Positions 27,437 to 36,649 of a DNA stretch of 64,000 nt are shown piece by piece (position 1 is the stretch's first letter; every line of letters begins with the position of its first letter). A program made the position numbers and the translations under genes. The stretch is taken from assembly GCF_047345145.1 (NCBI RefSeq), contig NZ_JBLFER010000001.1, positions 868,001 to 932,000 on the forward strand. Reading direction: 5' to 3'. The notes beneath the pieces were generated by a model that was not told the DNA's origin, made no database searches, and saw only the letters and a list, made by a program, of their open reading frames with translations. This stretch comes from Maribacter_C sp047345145 (GTDB lineage: Bacteria; Bacteroidota; Bacteroidia; Flavobacteriales; Flavobacteriaceae).

Positions 27437-28924
27437 ATGAAACGACTCATACTCTTTTTTGCATTTTCAGTTTTTACTTTTCAATTTTCAATTTCACAAG
27501 AACGGAAGCTTCCTTTAGACACCGTAGTAACTACCCAGCATAGCGTGACCATTAATGGAACACCAATAAACTATACCGCTAAAACAGGAACACAACCTGT
27601 TTGGGATGAGATGGGAAAACCTATTGCTGCATTGCATTATACCTATTATACAAGAAACAATATTAAAGATCGTGCTTCACGCCCTCTCTTAATTTCATTT
27701 AATGGTGGACCAGGTTCAGGTTCTGTTTGGATGCATTTAGCGTATACCGGTCCTCGAATTTTAAAGATTGATGATGAAGGTTATCCTGTTCAACCTTATG
27801 GAGTAAAGCAAAACCCATATTCTGTTTTAGACGTGACCGATATCGTTTATGTGAATCCTGCAAATACAGGTTATAGTCGTACAATACCCGAATCAGGAAA
27901 AGAAGTAGATCGCGAAAAATTCTTCGGAATTAATGCAGATATCAAATACCTAGCTGAGTGGTTGAACACCTTTGTTACGAGAAATAATCGCTGGCGCTCA
28001 CCGAAATATATTATAGGTGAAAGTTATGGTGGCACCAGAGTAATGGGGCTTTCCCTTGCCCTGCAAAATCAGCAATGGATGTATCTCAACGGAGTTATTA
28101 TGGTATCTCCTGCTGATTACAAATTATACAATACTGGCGGTGCTGTGGAAAATGCGATTAGCCTACCCTATTTTACAGCTGCGGCTTGGCATCATAAAGT
28201 TTTACCTCCAGAATTACAGAATAAAGATTTGTTAGAAATACTGCCGGAGTCCGAAGCCTATGCCGTAAATACTCTTATTCCGGCATTAGCCAAGGGTGGT
28301 TTCATTGGAGATACTGAAAAGAATGCAGCCGCTGAAAAAATTGCCTATTACTCCGGCCTTCCGAAGCAAGATATTTTGGATCAAAACTTGGTGGTGCCCG
28401 TACAGTATTTCTGGAAAAATCTTTTAAAAAAACATGGAAATACTATAGGTCGTCTCGATTCGCGCTACTTAGGTGTTGATCGTCAATTGACTGGAATCAA
28501 GCCTGATTACAGTGCAGAACTCACCTCTTGGCTGCATAGCTTTACTCCTGCGATCAACTATTATCTACAGGAGGAACTGAAATTCAAAACAGATATCAAA
28601 TACAATATGTTCGGTCCGGTTCGCCCATGGAATAATGAAAAAGACAATACCCGTGATAATCTGCGTCAGGCTATGGCACAAAACCCTTATTTAAATGTAT
28701 TAGTGCAATCGGGGTATTACGATGGTGCAACTACTTATTTTCAAGCAAAATATACCATGTGGCAGACAGACCCCAGTGGAAAAATGAAAGACCGTTTTGA
28801 TTTTAAAGGCTATCGTTCGGGACACATGATGTACTTGCGCCGTGAAGATTTACAAAATGCCAATAATGATATCCGAGATTTTATTAAAAGAACTGTTGCT
28901 AATGGAAAAAGTGCGAAGTATTAG
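27437..28924 (+). CDS. Exported S10-family serine carboxypeptidase
   Basis: This is a 495-residue peptidase with a signal peptide (about 1-20). The oxyanion region is FNGGPGSGSVWMH (about 89-100), and the nucleophile is Ser196 in IGESYGGTR. Later segments supply the probable acid (SGYYDGATTYF) and the histidine (GYRSGHMMYLR). It releases C-terminal amino acids from peptides in the periplasm or outside the cell. It is monocistronic and ends in a strong terminator. Confidence 0.9.
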   Translation: MKRLILFFAFSVFTFQFSISQERKLPLDTVVTTQHSVTINGTPINYTAKTGTQPVWDEMGKPIAALHYTYYTRNNIKDRASRPLLISFNGGPGSGSVWMHLAYTGPRILKIDDEGYPVQPYGVKQNPYSVLDVTDIVYVNPANTGYSRTIPESGKEVDREKFFGINADIKYLAEWLNTFVTRNNRWRSPKYIIGESYGGTRVMGLSLALQNQQWMYLNGVIMVSPADYKLYNTGGAVENAISLPYFTAAAWHHKVLPPELQNKDLLEILPESEAYAVNTLIPALAKGGFIGDTEKNAAAEKIAYYSGLPKQDILDQNLVVPVQYFWKNLLKKHGNTIGRLDSRYLGVDRQLTGIKPDYSAELTSWLHSFTPAINYYLQEELKFKTDIKYNMFGPVRPWNNEKDNTRDNLRQAMAQNPYLNVLVQSGYYDGATTYFQAKYTMWQTDPSGKMKDRFDFKGYRSGHMMYLRREDLQNANNDIRDFIKRTVANGKSAKY

Positions 28925-28964
28925 TATTTGTGCTTAGTTAGGAGTAAGACCTAAGATTTCATTG

Positions 28965-28978
28965 CGAACACAGTCGAG
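28965..28978. repeat. Relic of an AGTCGAG-type flavobacterial repeat
   Basis: GCGAACACAGTCGAG resembles the reverse complement of CTCGACTGAGCTCGGC at 46207. Both look like decayed copies of a short dispersed repeat. The resemblance is partial. Confidence 0.3.
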
Positions 28979-28987
28979 AACCTAGAA

Positions 28988-29030
28988 ACATCTTAAGGTT
29001 ATTGTAACTGACTTAAGGTGTTTTTTATTT
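28988..29030 (+). terminator. Rho-independent terminator of the S10 peptidase gene
   Basis: ACATCTTAAG pairs with CTTAAGGTGT over 10 bp (one T-G pair). An inner GTTA/TAAC stem and a TTTTTTATTT tract follow. Confidence 0.9.
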
Positions 29031-29115
29031 AATTATGCTTGAATTTCATTACATATAAATATATTTCTTGTAACAAAACCACAATTTACGCTACCCATAA
29101 TTAAAAGATGAAGTT

Positions 29116-29385
29116 ATGGGATATGCAGGACAACCAATGAAAGTAGTAAAAGCTAATCGGGCTTTACTACAAAAAAGAAATACCTTCAAGAAGGTCAAGG
29201 AGATGTTTTTAAAATCCGCCAATAGCACAGCGTTGGAGTTTAAAAAAGTATCACCTGAAAAGTTAACTCAAATCAAAGCTGAGATTCGAAGAAAAGCAAA
29301 AGTTGATGCTTGGAAAGAAGCTGGCATATATCTTCTATGCACTGCTGTAGTATTTTTGGGATTGTACTGGTTAATTTATATCTAA
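29116..29385 (+). CDS. Tandem small membrane protein, copy 1 of 3
   Basis: This is an 89-residue protein. It has a basic, probably helical cytoplasmic part (1-66) with the shared core NRALLQKR...FKK, LEFKKVS and IKAEIRRKAK, then one membrane helix (about 69-87). It has no signal peptide; the helix is C-terminal, so it may be tail-anchored. The next copy starts 3 bp after its stop. It shares a 17-bp identical stretch (29284-29300) with copy 2. I do not recognise the family. Confidence 0.7.
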   Translation: MGYAGQPMKVVKANRALLQKRNTFKKVKEMFLKSANSTALEFKKVSPEKLTQIKAEIRRKAKVDAWKEAGIYLLCTAVVFLGLYWLIYI

Positions 29386-29388
29386 AAT

Positions 29389-29664
29389 ATGAGTTCAGCA
29401 GGAACCATAGCAGCAGCAATTACTAGTTTACGTGAAAACAGAGCACTTCTGAAAAAACGAAAATTCAAAGACTTGAAAACTTTACTTTACGAGACTTCTG
29501 AAAAAACCGAACTAGAATTTAAAGAAGTATCAGCTCAAGAACTTTTCCGAATTAAAATGGAAATTCGAAGAAAAGCAAAGAGAGCGGCAAGAATTGAAAC
29601 TGCTATCTATATTGTTTGTACAATTCTAACGCTAAGTTTTTTCTATTGGTTGTTTTATTTATAA
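29389..29664 (+). CDS. Tandem small membrane protein, copy 2 of 3
   Basis: This is a 91-residue paralogue of the previous gene with the same layout: NRALLKKRKFKDLK, TELEFKEVS, IKMEIRRKAK, then a C-terminal membrane helix (about 70-88) rich in aromatic residues (FFYWLFYL). The conserved part is confined to the charged segment before the helix. The next copy follows after 5 bp. Function is unknown. Confidence 0.7.
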   Translation: MSSAGTIAAAITSLRENRALLKKRKFKDLKTLLYETSEKTELEFKEVSAQELFRIKMEIRRKAKRAARIETAIYIVCTILTLSFFYWLFYL

Positions 29665-29669
29665 CAGAA

Positions 29670-29948
29670 ATGGGTTACGGACAAGATGCTATCACTGTAA
29701 TTAGAAATAACCGCTCTCTATTGAAGCGCGCAAAATTCAAAGAAACCAAAAGTCTATTTATAGAGATCTCAGGTAAAACTGAGTTAGAATTTAAAGAAGT
29801 TTCAAAAAAAGAATTGAATACCATTAAGTTAAAAATAAGAAAACAGGCGAAAATACAAGCGCTGATTGAAATAGTGATATACGGTAGTTTGGCTCTTATT
29901 CTGCTGGGGTTGTTTGCTTATTTTACCTTTTTAGTAGTTAGCTCCTAA
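29670..29948 (+). CDS. Tandem small membrane protein, copy 3 of 3
   Basis: This is a 92-residue paralogue starting at the ATG at 29670; an in-frame TTG at 29616 lies inside copy 2 and is rejected. It keeps NRSLLKRAKFKETK, TELEFKEVS and IKLKIRKQAK, and has a more divergent membrane helix (about 67-88). The N-terminus MGYGQDAI resembles MGYAGQPM of copy 1, so the starts agree. The nitrilase gene begins 17 bp downstream and is probably in the same transcript. Confidence 0.7.
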   Translation: MGYGQDAITVIRNNRSLLKRAKFKETKSLFIEISGKTELEFKEVSKKELNTIKLKIRKQAKIQALIEIVIYGSLALILLGLFAYFTFLVVSS

Positions 29949-29965
29949 AAAGTTACCTTAGAACT

Positions 29966-30886
29966 ATGAAAGTAAAAGTTGGCGTCGTACAAGAAAGTCC
30001 CATTTTTTTTGATAAAGAAAAGACTTTACAAAAGTTAGAAGTTCTAGTAAAAACCTATTCAGACCAAGGCTGTGAATTATTGGTTTTTCCTGAGTCATTT
30101 ATACCTGGTTATCCCAGAGGATTTGATTTTGGAGCAAAAATAGGAAGTCGCTCAGACGAGGGGAGACAACTCTATGCAGAATATACCGCCAATAGTATTG
30201 ATTTAGAGGGTGATGATCGCATCCGTTTGGAAAGAATTTCCAAGGAACAAAATACCTACTTAGTTATAGGAGTAACTGAGAAACAGAATACGAATGGTAG
30301 TTTGTACTGCTCCATGCTTTATATTTCACCAACACAAGGTTTGTTGGGAGTACACCGAAAAATAAAACCTACAGGAACCGAACGACTTATTTGGGCTGAA
30401 GCGGCAGGAGAATCCTTAGTTAGCTTCCAAACGCCAATCGGTAAACTCGGCGGACTTATTTGTTGGGAAAACTATATGCCCATGGCAAGAATGAGCATGT
30501 ACCAAAAAGGTGTGGAAATCTACATAGCCCCAACAGCCGACTCAAGAGAAGAATGGATCTCCACAATGAAACATATTGCCCTTGAAGGTCGATGTTTTGT
30601 TCTAGGGTGTAATCAGTATTATACAAAATCAATGTATCCTGAGAGGTATATGAAGAGTGTTGAAGGTGAACCTGAAAACATTTGTCCGGGGGGAAGCGTA
30701 ATCGTTTCCCCCTTGGGAAAACTTATTGCGGGTCCCTTATTTGACGAGGCTGGAGTTCTTATCGCGGATCTAGATCTGGAAGACGTCTCTAAGAGTAAAC
30801 TCGACTTTGATGTTATCGGGCATTACGCACGGAATGATATTTTTGAACTAAAAGTGAATGGGCAGCCGGATATAAAAAAAACATAG
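29966..30886 (+). CDS. Nitrilase (carbon-nitrogen hydrolase, true nitrilase branch)
   Basis: This is a 306-residue cytosolic hydrolase with the complete catalytic triad: Glu43 (FPESFIPGYPRG), Lys132 (HRKIKPTGTER) and Cys166 (LICWENYMPMAR). The CWENYMP sequence and the 300-residue length are typical of true nitrilases, which convert nitriles to carboxylic acids and ammonia, rather than amidases. The substrate is not evident. It sits 17 bp after the three tandem small membrane genes. Confidence 0.9.
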   Translation: MKVKVGVVQESPIFFDKEKTLQKLEVLVKTYSDQGCELLVFPESFIPGYPRGFDFGAKIGSRSDEGRQLYAEYTANSIDLEGDDRIRLERISKEQNTYLVIGVTEKQNTNGSLYCSMLYISPTQGLLGVHRKIKPTGTERLIWAEAAGESLVSFQTPIGKLGGLICWENYMPMARMSMYQKGVEIYIAPTADSREEWISTMKHIALEGRCFVLGCNQYYTKSMYPERYMKSVEGEPENICPGGSVIVSPLGKLIAGPLFDEAGVLIADLDLEDVSKSKLDFDVIGHYARNDIFELKVNGQPDIKKT

Positions 30887-30964
30887 AATTAAAAATATTC
30901 ACAAAACCTGAGTTGTAACAAAAATAGAAAACCTACTACCAATAGATAAATCTAATATCTAAAA

Positions 30965-31786
30965 ATGAGTACTTCATTAGTCACAACACTTTCTGAAGAA
31001 GATTTGCTAGCACTACAAGCTGCCAAAAAGAAGATGGAGGAAATCGGTTGGGCAATGAAAGGCTTAAATCGCATTGGTGGTGTTTTAGAAACCGGAATAG
31101 ATAAACTCCCGCAGAAACAACAAAAATGGCTACAGCAGGTAGCACACAAAGTACTTCATACTGTTGTAAAGGCAAATCTGAAGACTATGCAAAAGGGAAA
31201 ACAGAATTCTACTCCTTCCAACAAAACTTATAAAGCTTTAGTAACTTCTTCAGGAATTATAGGAGGTGCCTTCGGAGCGACAGCTTTCGCAGTAGATCTA
31301 ACCGTTGCTACTAAATTTATGATGCGATCAATTATGGATATTGCACGTAGCGAAGGAGAAGATTTAAATTCTTATGATACCCAACTCGCTTGTTTGCAAG
31401 TTCTTGCCTTAGGCGGAAAATCAAAACATGACGACAACCTCGATACCGGATATTATGCAACCCGAGTTGCATTGAGTTCTGCCGTAAAAAATGCTACTTC
31501 TTATGCAACCAAACATGGAATGGGCGCCGTTTTACAAGGTAGCAACAACACGCTTTTGAAATTGATCGGAGCGGTAGCTTCACGTTTTAGTATTCAGGTA
31601 TCTGAAAAATTTGTTGCACAGGCGATTCCCGTGATCGGCGCTGCTGGTGGTGGCTCAATTAATTTGGCATTCATTAATCATTTCCAGAATATGGCCAAAG
31701 CCCACTTTACAGTACGAAGGTTAGAGAGAAAATACGGTGAAGAATTGGTTCGTGGGGTTTATGAAGAAATACAACTCTCTAAATAG
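30965..31786 (+). CDS. EcsC-family protein
   Basis: This 273-residue protein has the EcsC pattern: an N-terminal charged helix (EEDLLALQAAKKKMEEIGW), a glycine-rich hydrophobic centre (GIIGGAFGATAFAVDLTVATKFMMRSIMDIARSEG), and a second hydrophobic patch (AIPVIGAAGGGSINLAF). EcsC is named after a component of a Bacillus ABC transporter locus, but its biochemical role is unclear. It follows the nitrilase by 78 bp and may have its own promoter. Confidence 0.85.
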   Translation: MSTSLVTTLSEEDLLALQAAKKKMEEIGWAMKGLNRIGGVLETGIDKLPQKQQKWLQQVAHKVLHTVVKANLKTMQKGKQNSTPSNKTYKALVTSSGIIGGAFGATAFAVDLTVATKFMMRSIMDIARSEGEDLNSYDTQLACLQVLALGGKSKHDDNLDTGYYATRVALSSAVKNATSYATKHGMGAVLQGSNNTLLKLIGAVASRFSIQVSEKFVAQAIPVIGAAGGGSINLAFINHFQNMAKAHFTVRRLERKYGEELVRGVYEEIQLSK

Positions 31787-31880
31787 ATTATTTGGCTTTT
31801 AAAAAATATTTGATTCTAATTATTCAAGAATCCATTATCTAATAATTTCCCTACTTTTAAAGCTCACATAAAAAACATTT

Positions 31881-33170
31881 ATGAAAAAGAGCTCTATTAT
31901 ACTTTCGTTAATTGCTTTCCTAGTTTTTACTCTTCGCACTAATGCACAAGAGTTTTTGTATGGTGACCCTTTACCCGATGCTCCTGAATTATCCATTCGA
32001 GGAGCATATTCGGTAGGAGTGCGAACCCTCAATTTAGTGAACAAAAATCAAATAGACATCTTAAATTCTAAAGAAGGTGAAGACCCTTTATACGATCGAC
32101 CATTAACTGCTGAAGTATGGTATCCGGCTACTTTACCAAATGATGTCAATGCCACCGTTAATTATCAAGAAGTTATGGGTACTCGCGGTGATTCCCTTCG
32201 CCCATTAATTCCTTTTACCTTCAAAGGTCGCGCTTTGCGTGATGCTGTTCCTGAGAATAAAGATGGTGCTTTTCCATTGGTTATTGTGTCACACGGTTAT
32301 GTAGGTTCTCGTTACTTAATGACCTACTTGACTGAAAATTTAGCTTCTAAAGGTTATATAGTTGTGGCGATCGATCATACCGATTCTACATTTAAAGATG
32401 CCAATGCATTTCAAAGTACTTTATTGAATCGTGCGTTAGACGTTCGCTTCCTACTTAATGAAATGGAAGCACTAGGGAGTTCTGGAAGTTCCGACTCCTT
32501 AAAAGGGCTCGTAGATGCAAACAATACGGCTATTTTGGGATATTCTATGGGAGGCTTTGGTGTTCTAAATGTTGCTGGTGCGGGTTATAGTGATGCTTTC
32601 GCAGGATTTACGGTGGGAATGACAGGAGGCAGTAGAGCCATGGGTATTCATTCTGCTAGTAATCCTGAATATCAAAAAATGATAGATCCTCGAATCAAAG
32701 CTGTTGTCGCATTTGCCCCTTGGGGAATGGAACGCGGAGTTTGGGATGCAGAAGGATTAAAAGGCTTGAAAACACCAACTTTGTTCATTGCAGGAAGTGA
32801 AGATGATATTTCTGGTTATGAAAAGGGAATCAAAGCAATTTATGAAGGAGCAATCAATGCAGACCGATATTTATTGACTTATATTGGCGCAAGACACAAT
32901 GTCGCTGCGAATCCTCCTCCTGCTGAATCTTTAAAACCAGGATTGCATATTGATGAATACTATCGCTACGCCGATTCAACCTGGGATCAGCGAAAGATTA
33001 ACAACGTGAATCAACATTTTGTAACCGCTTTTATTGGCATCCATTTGAAGCAAAAGGAATATGCAAAGTATCTTGATATTCAAGCAGATTCCAATGAAAA
33101 AGATTGGGAAGGATTCAAGCCTAGATCCTCAACCGGAATGGAATTGTTACATGCCTCTCCGATAGAATAA
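31881..33170 (+). CDS. Exported alpha/beta hydrolase (PAF-acetylhydrolase/dienelactone hydrolase-like)
   Basis: This is a 429-residue hydrolase with a signal peptide (about 1-22, ending TNAQ). The nucleophile is Ser222 in ILGYSMGGFG. His138 in IVSHGYVGSR lies in the oxyanion region, the acid is probably in IAGSEDDISG, and the histidine is in ARHNVAANP. The arrangement resembles secreted esterases of the platelet-activating-factor acetylhydrolase type. It is followed by two genes at 29- and 19-bp gaps. Confidence 0.8.
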   Translation: MKKSSIILSLIAFLVFTLRTNAQEFLYGDPLPDAPELSIRGAYSVGVRTLNLVNKNQIDILNSKEGEDPLYDRPLTAEVWYPATLPNDVNATVNYQEVMGTRGDSLRPLIPFTFKGRALRDAVPENKDGAFPLVIVSHGYVGSRYLMTYLTENLASKGYIVVAIDHTDSTFKDANAFQSTLLNRALDVRFLLNEMEALGSSGSSDSLKGLVDANNTAILGYSMGGFGVLNVAGAGYSDAFAGFTVGMTGGSRAMGIHSASNPEYQKMIDPRIKAVVAFAPWGMERGVWDAEGLKGLKTPTLFIAGSEDDISGYEKGIKAIYEGAINADRYLLTYIGARHNVAANPPPAESLKPGLHIDEYYRYADSTWDQRKINNVNQHFVTAFIGIHLKQKEYAKYLDIQADSNEKDWEGFKPRSSTGMELLHASPIE

Positions 33171-33199
33171 CAGAAAGATAAAATTCCAAAGACTAAAAA

Positions 33200-33661
33200 A
33201 TGCAACCCAATTCTTTTATAAAAACATTGAGCTTAATCCATCTTTCTTTGTGTGCAAGTATTGGTTTTTTTGCGGGTTTTGCTTTTGTTCAAAATGGAAG
33301 TTTCTCAACCAGCAATAATCAAAATAGCATATTCATTTACTTGATACCTATAGTGGCCATGGCAGGCTATTTTGCCAGTAAGTTTGTATACCAAAATTTG
33401 ATCAAAAACTTTCCAAAAGAGGAACCGTTATCTAAAAAATTACAACGCTATCAGATCGCAAACATTTTTAAATATGCCCTTTTAGAAGGTCCTGCAATTT
33501 TGGCTCTAGTTATATATTATAACGAAGGAAATGCCTTGTATTTAGTGATAGCCATATGTCTCCTTGCCTATCTACTATTTCAAAAACCAAAGTTGGAGAA
33601 ACTAAAAAGTGAACTGCCCTTGAGTTTGGAAGAAGAGAAAGAATTTGATACTTTAAACTAG
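33200..33661 (+). CDS. Four-span membrane protein of unknown function
   Basis: This 153-residue protein has hydrophobic segments at about 9-30, 45-60, 85-102 and 107-124, and an acidic cytoplasmic tail (LPLSLEEEKEFDTLN). I do not recognise the family. It lies between the alpha/beta hydrolase and the SGNH hydrolase genes with short gaps, suggesting co-transcription. Confidence 0.6.
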   Translation: MQPNSFIKTLSLIHLSLCASIGFFAGFAFVQNGSFSTSNNQNSIFIYLIPIVAMAGYFASKFVYQNLIKNFPKEEPLSKKLQRYQIANIFKYALLEGPAILALVIYYNEGNALYLVIAICLLAYLLFQKPKLEKLKSELPLSLEEEKEFDTLN

Positions 33662-33680
33662 TAGAAAACAAAGTCAATTT

Positions 33681-34373
33681 ATGAAAAAAATAAAAGTACT
33701 TATGATCGGAATGCTTACTGCTCTAGGGCTTACAAATGGTCTAAAAGCCCAAGATTGGCCTAATCTCGCACAATTTCAAAAAGCAAATGCTGCATTAGAG
33801 GCCCCTAAAGAGGGAGAAGATCGAGTAGTATTTATGGGGAATTCTATTACGATAGGATGGTTAAACGCTCGCCCTGAGTTCTTTGAGGGCAAACCATGGG
33901 TGAATCGAGGTATTAGCGGACAAACTACACCTCAGATGCTTGTTCGTTTTCGACAAGATGTGATTGCTTTACAACCAAAAGTGGTCGTCATTTTAGCCGG
34001 AACAAACGATATTGCTGGTAATACAGGTCCCTCTACCTTAGAAATGATTGCAGATAATATAAAAGGAATGGCCGAACTAGCACATGCCAACGGAATAAAA
34101 GTAATACTCTCCTCTACCCTACCTGCTTACGATTACCCTTGGAAACCTGGATTAGAACCAGCACTAAAAATTATAGCATTAAATAAAATGATGAAGGACT
34201 ATTGTAATGAAAAAGGACACATCTACTTAGATTATTTCTCTGCAATGGTCGATGATCGAAATGGACTTCCAAAGAAATATGCTTCTGATGAAGTCCATCC
34301 AACAAAAGAAGGTTACGCCGTTATGGAACCTTTAGTTGAAGCGGCAATAGCTCAGGCTTTATCAGAAATGTAA
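33681..34373 (+). CDS. Exported SGNH/GDSL-family esterase
   Basis: This is a 230-residue hydrolase with a signal peptide (about 1-23). All SGNH blocks are visible: Ser55 in FMGNSITIGW, the glycine block RGISGQTT, the asparagine block LAGTNDI, and Asp/His in DEVHPTKEGY near the C-terminus. Such enzymes cleave carbohydrate esters, lysophospholipids or acetyl groups. The family is common in polysaccharide-degrading flavobacteria. The substrate is unknown. Confidence 0.88.
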   Translation: MKKIKVLMIGMLTALGLTNGLKAQDWPNLAQFQKANAALEAPKEGEDRVVFMGNSITIGWLNARPEFFEGKPWVNRGISGQTTPQMLVRFRQDVIALQPKVVVILAGTNDIAGNTGPSTLEMIADNIKGMAELAHANGIKVILSSTLPAYDYPWKPGLEPALKIIALNKMMKDYCNEKGHIYLDYFSAMVDDRNGLPKKYASDEVHPTKEGYAVMEPLVEAAIAQALSEM

Positions 34374-34399
34374 TATAAAAAAGCTAAGCATTTTCTTTT

Positions 34400-34407
34400 T
34401 ATCTTCG
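34400..34407 (+). promoter_or_regulatory. Putative -7 element upstream of the FAD oxidoreductase
   Basis: TATCTTCG (one mismatch to TAnnTTTG) lies 19 bp before the ATG at 34427. Confidence 0.35.
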
Positions 34408-34426
34408 ATATTGAAAAAGAAAATGT

Positions 34427-36115
34427 ATGCCCCAAGTTGATTCCCTAAAAACATACGATACTATTATTGTCGGTTCAGGTGCAGGTGGCCTTGCCGCTGC
34501 TATTTGTTTGTCTAGAGCAGGTCAAAAAGTAGTAGTATTAGAGCAGCATGATGTGCCTGGCGGATGGTGTCATAGTTTTTATCTTAACGGACATCGTTTT
34601 ACCCCTGGAGTTCACTACGTAGGTTTATGTGGTGAGGGAGAAGCAACCAACGACCTTTATCGTGGACTAGGAATTGCCAATGATTTAGCTTTTTTTAGAA
34701 TGAATCCTGATGCTTATGAACATGTGCATATTGGAGAACATCGTTTTGATTTTCCCGCCGATCCGGAACGGCTAATTTCCCGTTTATCGGAGCGTTTTCC
34801 GAAGGAAGAAAAAAGAATTAAAAAATACCTCGGACTCATTCGAAAAGTAAGTGAAGAATTATATTCACTTCCCTATTTCAAGGGTTTTTGGCAGAAATTG
34901 AGCATTCCTTATAAAACCAGACATTTTGGAAAATACGGGTTATTCAATCTACGTCGGGTAATCAATTGGCATATCAAAGATCCTTTACTTAAAAACATCT
35001 TGAATATTCAATGTGGAGATCATGGGGTTCAACCTCGAAAGGCCGCCTTTGTTCTTCATTCTGCTTTGATGTTTCACTATTTTTACGGAGGTTACTATCC
35101 TATGGGAGGTGGTGGAGCATTAATAAAGGCTATGACCAATGCTATAAAAAAACATCATGGAGAAGTATGGACAAGCAAAGGTGTTAAAAGAATACTGGTT
35201 GAGGGTGACACTTCGAAAAAAGCTGTTGGGGTTGAACTAGAAAATGGGGAGCAACTTTTTGCCAATCAAATCATATCCAATGCGGATGTTGGAATCACCT
35301 ACAATGACCTTATTGGCAAAGGACATCTCAGCAAAAAATTACAGAAAAAATTAGAAAAGACGATTTACTCCTGTACTTCATTGATGTTATTCTTAACTGT
35401 GGACATGGATGTTGTGGCTGCAGGAATAGACTCCGGAAATATCTGGATGATGCCAGACAAAGATCAAGACGATTACTACGATGCGTCAATGAGTTCTGAT
35501 TTAACTTCGGATATTCCTTTCGATGGAATGTTTATTAGTTGCACCACCTTAAAAGATCCTATCAGTTTTGATGGGAAGCATCATACTTTAGAAGTGATTA
35601 CATTTATCGGCTATGAGGCCTTTGAAAAATATAAAGATGAGGATGCTCAACGTTCTGCAGAATACTTAGCTTTTAAAGAACACCTTACCAAAAAAATGAT
35701 AAACGGACTCGAAAAAGCAGTTCCAAATATCAGTAAACATATTGTACATCAAGAATTGGGAACGCCAATTACCAATGAATACTATATAAACACTACAGCA
35801 GGCAATGTCTATGGAACTGAAAAAAGTTTGAAACATATTGGTCCGTTTGCATTTAAAAGCAAAAGTGAAATTGAAAATCTCTATCTCTGTGGTGCAAGTA
35901 TACTTTCACATGGCGTTGCCGGAGCTAGTCACTCTGGTGTCGCTACTGCAGCTCAGATTTTAGGTTGTCACCCAGACGAATTGAAACAACCACAAGAAGA
36001 TCAATATTTACGTATTTATGAGGCTGAAGATCCGTCTGACTATCCAGACTGGCTTTTAAAGAAAATAGAAGTTAGAAAAGCGCGATTGGTTTCTAAAGAA
36101 AAAGCTGAGGCATAG
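34427..36115 (+). CDS. FAD-dependent oxidoreductase (CrtI / retinol saturase-like)
   Basis: This is a 562-residue flavoprotein. The FAD dinucleotide motif GSGAGG lies at 16-21, with Glu39 at the end of the second strand, followed by DVPGGWCHSF. The C-terminal FAD contact is LYLCGASILSHGVAGASHSGV. The family includes phytoene desaturases and all-trans-retinol 13,14-reductase. Its length and the absence of other carotenoid genes make the saturase-like branch more likely. It has no signal peptide. Confidence 0.85.
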   Translation: MPQVDSLKTYDTIIVGSGAGGLAAAICLSRAGQKVVVLEQHDVPGGWCHSFYLNGHRFTPGVHYVGLCGEGEATNDLYRGLGIANDLAFFRMNPDAYEHVHIGEHRFDFPADPERLISRLSERFPKEEKRIKKYLGLIRKVSEELYSLPYFKGFWQKLSIPYKTRHFGKYGLFNLRRVINWHIKDPLLKNILNIQCGDHGVQPRKAAFVLHSALMFHYFYGGYYPMGGGGALIKAMTNAIKKHHGEVWTSKGVKRILVEGDTSKKAVGVELENGEQLFANQIISNADVGITYNDLIGKGHLSKKLQKKLEKTIYSCTSLMLFLTVDMDVVAAGIDSGNIWMMPDKDQDDYYDASMSSDLTSDIPFDGMFISCTTLKDPISFDGKHHTLEVITFIGYEAFEKYKDEDAQRSAEYLAFKEHLTKKMINGLEKAVPNISKHIVHQELGTPITNEYYINTTAGNVYGTEKSLKHIGPFAFKSKSEIENLYLCGASILSHGVAGASHSGVATAAQILGCHPDELKQPQEDQYLRIYEAEDPSDYPDWLLKKIEVRKARLVSKEKAEA

Positions 36116-36216
36116 TTTTTAGCAATACTCTTGATTTTCCAAAAATTGGGTCATACAAACCGGTTCTAAAATATCTTTTAAATTTAAAATTAAATCGAAT
36201 CAAAAAAACCAAACTT

Positions 36217-36648
36217 ATGAAAACCATACTTCCTATTCTTCTTTTGTTTGTATTCGCTTGTAAAACAACCCAACCAGTAGCTGCAGATGATATTACTGCT
36301 ATTCGATCAATTCTCACCCAACAACAAAAAGCTTGGTCTGAAAATGATTTAGAAGGATTTATGTCAGGTTACTGGCAATCAGAAGAACTTACCTATTTTA
36401 GTAGAGGGAAGATCACAAAAGGATGGCAAACAACTTTAGCCAACTACAAAAGGAATTATCCCTCTAAAAAAGAAACAGGGGAATTAAATTTTGAAATTGC
36501 TAACATTACCAAAATTAATAATGACGCTTATTGGGTAATGGGAAGCTATTTTCTAACGCGAGAGGTTGGTGACGCCAACGGTACGTTTATGATTATTTTC
36601 AAGCGCATAAATGGAGAATGGAAGATTATTGGAGATTCTTCATGTTAA
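36217..36648 (+). CDS. NTF2-like (DUF4440) lipoprotein
   Basis: This is a 143-residue lipoprotein with lipobox FVFAC (Cys15). The mature part has the NTF2-like cone fold seen in DUF4440/SnoaL proteins: the opening helix AIRSILTQQQKAWSENDLEGFMSGYW, and strands ending in GTFMIIFKRINGEWKIIGDSSC. Members are often small-molecule binders or isomerases, and many have no known function. Its stop is 1 bp from the stop of the convergent hydroxyproline operon. Confidence 0.78.
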   Translation: MKTILPILLLFVFACKTTQPVAADDITAIRSILTQQQKAWSENDLEGFMSGYWQSEELTYFSRGKITKGWQTTLANYKRNYPSKKETGELNFEIANITKINNDAYWVMGSYFLTREVGDANGTFMIIFKRINGEWKIIGDSSC

Positions 36649-36649
36649 G

